Source: JAGVLN01 sp964515755 (GTDB taxonomy: Bacteria; Pseudomonadota; Alphaproteobacteria; Rickettsiales; JABSSG01). Taken from it: DNA of 64,000 nucleotides. The stretch is from contig CAZEVK010000001.1 of NCBI GenBank assembly GCA_964515755.1, positions 1 through 64,000 of the forward strand, read 5' to 3'. The translations under genes were made by a program, and so were the position numbers. The notes under the pieces were generated by a model. It saw nothing but the letters and a program-made list of their open reading frames with translations, was not told the origin of the DNA and searched no databases. Every line of letters begins with the position of its first letter. The stretch's first letter is position 1. Shown here piece after piece: positions 62,226 through 64,000 of this stretch.

Positions 62226-63613
62226 TTTATACTCCTCCCCTAAACTATATTTTTTAGGAGGATATTTTTTCGAACTGCCCTTCTCTTCAGAATCATTAAC
62301 ATCTGGATAATCGTAATACACTCCTTTCTTAATTTCTAACTTCTCTATATATTTTATTGCCCACCAATATGCAATAATAGTAGGAATAAACATAACTAAA
62401 ACTGCATAAGAACCTACATATTTAGACAAGAATGCTAGCATGACAGACGTACCTACATACGCAAAAACAGAAGATACACCAAAGGTAGTTGCTAAAATTG
62501 TAAAACGCTTTGCAACTGGTATATATGTTTAAAACAGGATACTTCAACTCCAGCTATACATAATGCAGGTAGAAACGTTATGAATTGTAAAATAGATAAC
62601 AAAAATAAATTTGTAACATGAGATAAACAATATGGCACAAATAACAAACAAAGAGCAAAAAATATAATATTTATTTTTGCCATTTTAACAGGATGATATT
62701 TTGTGAGCAAATATGCTGTTATTGACATACCAATAACAGTCAATATGGATACTTTTAAATTTTGATAAATGACCTTATCTGCACTTAATTCTAAAGAATC
62801 TGTCATGAAGGAAGCAAAATATATATATGTAACATAGAAACAAACAGGACCAATAAATCTAATAAAAAAATATGCAGCTATATTTTTTTTATCAATTTTA
62901 ATTTTTTCCTTATATCTATTCTTGTGATTGCTAAGATTGATAACTTCTAATTTTATTTTTAACCTTCTCTTATAATCTATAAATTCAGGAGTTTCTCTTA
63001 GTCTGGTTCTTGCAACCAGCCCTACAATAGCGATAAACGCTCCAATCCAAAAAGCTATCCCTCCAATTCATAGACAAATAAAGAGATGCAGAAGCTACTA
63101 TTAAAGCAAATACTCCCCCTAGTTCAGATTGAATACTAATAATATTTCCATATATATATCTAAAAGGAGATTTAAACGTTTCTGCTAAGTAAAGTTGAGC
63201 ACCAACCTTTTCTCCCATAGAAGAAAAACCTTGTAATGCTCTGCATGAGATCACTACAATACTAGCTATAATGCCTATCTCTGCATAAGTACTAATAGTT
63301 GCCATCAAGACACAACAAATAGCCATTGTTACAGTAGTTATTATAATAGTGTTTTTACGTCCAATATGATCACCTATCCAACCAACCAATAACCCTCCGA
63401 TAGGTCTAAGAACAAAGGTAGAGCAAAAGGTAAATATAGCAAACATTTCAGCTACTAATTTATCACCTTGTGGAAAAAAGAGTTTGTTTAGTAACACTGC
63501 CATGTGAACATACAGCATCAAATCAAAATACTCAAGAAATGTACCAATAGATAATAGAAAACAGTTTCTTTTTGCTCTCTTGTTAATGTATTTGTACTTG
63601 TATAATTTGACAT
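62226..63613 (-). pseudogene. ProP-like MFS transporter with three frameshifts, fused in frame to the HD hydrolase
   Basis: Start ATG 63613: MSNYTSTNTLTREQK, then a first shift (about 63570) into NCFLLSIGTFLEYFDLMLYVHMAVLLNKLFFP, a typical ProP opening. The segment to 63070 has GGLLVGWIGDHIGRKNTII (motif A) and ALQGFSSMGEKVGAQLYLAE. A second shift at NWR (GGG at 63053-63055 region, one extra G) leads into IAFWIGAFIAIVGLVARTRLRETPEFIDYKRR, then the C-terminal half with ISEL-like IYFASFMTDSLELSADKV. The third shift after VSCF (about 62510) leads into YIPVAKRFTILATTFGVSSVFAYVGTSVMLAFLSKYVGSYAV, ending in YWWAIKYIEKLEIKKGVYYDYP and running into the hydrolase. Substrates of the family are proline, betaine or other osmolytes. 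Confidence 0.88.
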
Positions 63614-64000
63614 ATCTAATAGCTTTTATTTATTTTGTTATTGCACTTTTTAAGGCTAGGAATTTTAGTAAATGCCTAGATTAATAAATATAAGAATCTT
63701 CAATTATAAAATTATTCATTGCAAAGGCTGCAACATAATGCCCTCAGTACAAAATCCTTGAACCCTTGCTACTAAGAGTTGCGAAGTGATCATAATCTTA
63801 AAAATGCAAAAACTCAAGAAAGTTATAAATGAATTTGCCACTGTTAAAATAAAGTTTATATAAATAAAAATATAATATACCCTTTCTCTTAAGCTAAAGC
63901 GGCCATACAAAATAAAATAAATAATGTAAAATTTATATTTAAAGCAAATTTAATTTGTAGACACTTAATATATCCAGGTGTTATAATTTGCACTTATTAA
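63614..64000. other. Right edge of the window, no assigned gene
   Basis: About 390 AT-rich bases upstream of the MFS remnant. A 64-codon minus-strand open frame (63716-63910) begins MYGRFSLRERVYY and ends with QLLVARVQGFCTEG; it has no ribosome-binding site or recognised family and is left unassigned. No RNA, repeat or promoter stands out. Confidence 0.4.

Noticed and set aside
63716..63910. 64-codon minus-strand open frame at the right edge
   Set aside because: No ribosome-binding site, no recognisable family and low-complexity hydrophobic start; kept only as a remark.
1..64000. CRISPR arrays, insertion sequences and prophage integrases
   Set aside because: No regularly spaced direct repeats, transposase motifs or integrase signatures were found on either strand, apart from the isolated GTA genes.

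Overview
The window is strongly AT-rich and gene-dense and looks like the chromosome of an obligately intracellular alphaproteobacterium of the order Rickettsiales, probably close to Rickettsiaceae. The signs are a circularly permuted two-piece tmRNA gene followed by a ClpXP adaptor SspB, a MipZ ATPase next to a membrane retropepsin of the Rickettsia APRc type, scattered gene transfer agent (GTA) genes, GatCAB with a GluRS, propionyl-CoA carboxylase, ThyX, several candidate host-directed enzymes, and many broken genes. The species assignment is inference; the gene identities rest on motifs read in the translations.

Layout. 0-5 kb: pcuC-tyrS-dksA (minus strand), an unknown protein, tRNA-Leu(CAA), mipZ and an APRc-like protease. 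5-8 kb: GTA head and tail genes in the rearranged order g8-g9 ... g6-g7, with g9 frameshifted near its end. 8-16.5 kb: pccB-pccA, uup, an Ala-rich coiled-coil protein, then a MarR-DUF1398-AlkD operon that may start with a leaderless mRNA. 16.6-20 kb: gatC-gatA-gatB. 20-22 kb: a TrpR-related regulator, an unknown gene and a TrpX-type binding protein, behind a palindrome whose 18-bp core has the half-sites and spacing of the E. coli Trp operator; the last two genes are frameshifted. 22-25 kb: a broken two-partner secretion transporter and a broken exported coiled-coil protein.

25-34 kb is an accessory stretch: TSUP permease, TIR protein with an Abi-type N-terminus, SnoaL-like protein, PI3/4-kinase-like protein, PqaA-family hydrolase, Bcr/CflA efflux pump and an unknown membrane protein. 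34-42.5 kb: rpmG-rpsP (rpmG is a 55-codon gene), HIG1-like protein, nadE, gltX, mutL, a glycosyltransferase, a ketopantoate-reductase-like gene and a duplicated tail of the glycosyltransferase. 42.6-45.7 kb: a classical eukaryotic-type tyrosine phosphatase, a two-HKD phospholipase D and thyX. 45.8-52 kb: ssrA-sspB-DUF155, uvrC-pgsA-murA, a cluster of DnaA-box-like sites, nadK. 52-61 kb: cell envelope genes (rlpA, two D,D-carboxypeptidases, a PLP enzyme, znuA) and lptD-surA-ksgA. 61-64 kb: tRNA-Arg(TCT), a RelA/SpoT-type HD hydrolase read in frame with the end of a ProP-like MFS transporter that carries three frameshifts.

The housekeeping genes fit a host-dependent cell with its own envelope, translation and repair functions and NAD synthesis from a deamido precursor. 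The accessory genes point to host manipulation (kinase, phosphatase, phospholipase, hydrolase, TIR) and possibly tryptophan uptake under a Trp-type repressor. At least five loci carry indels or nonsense codons, which indicates active decay unless they are assembly errors; raw reads would decide.
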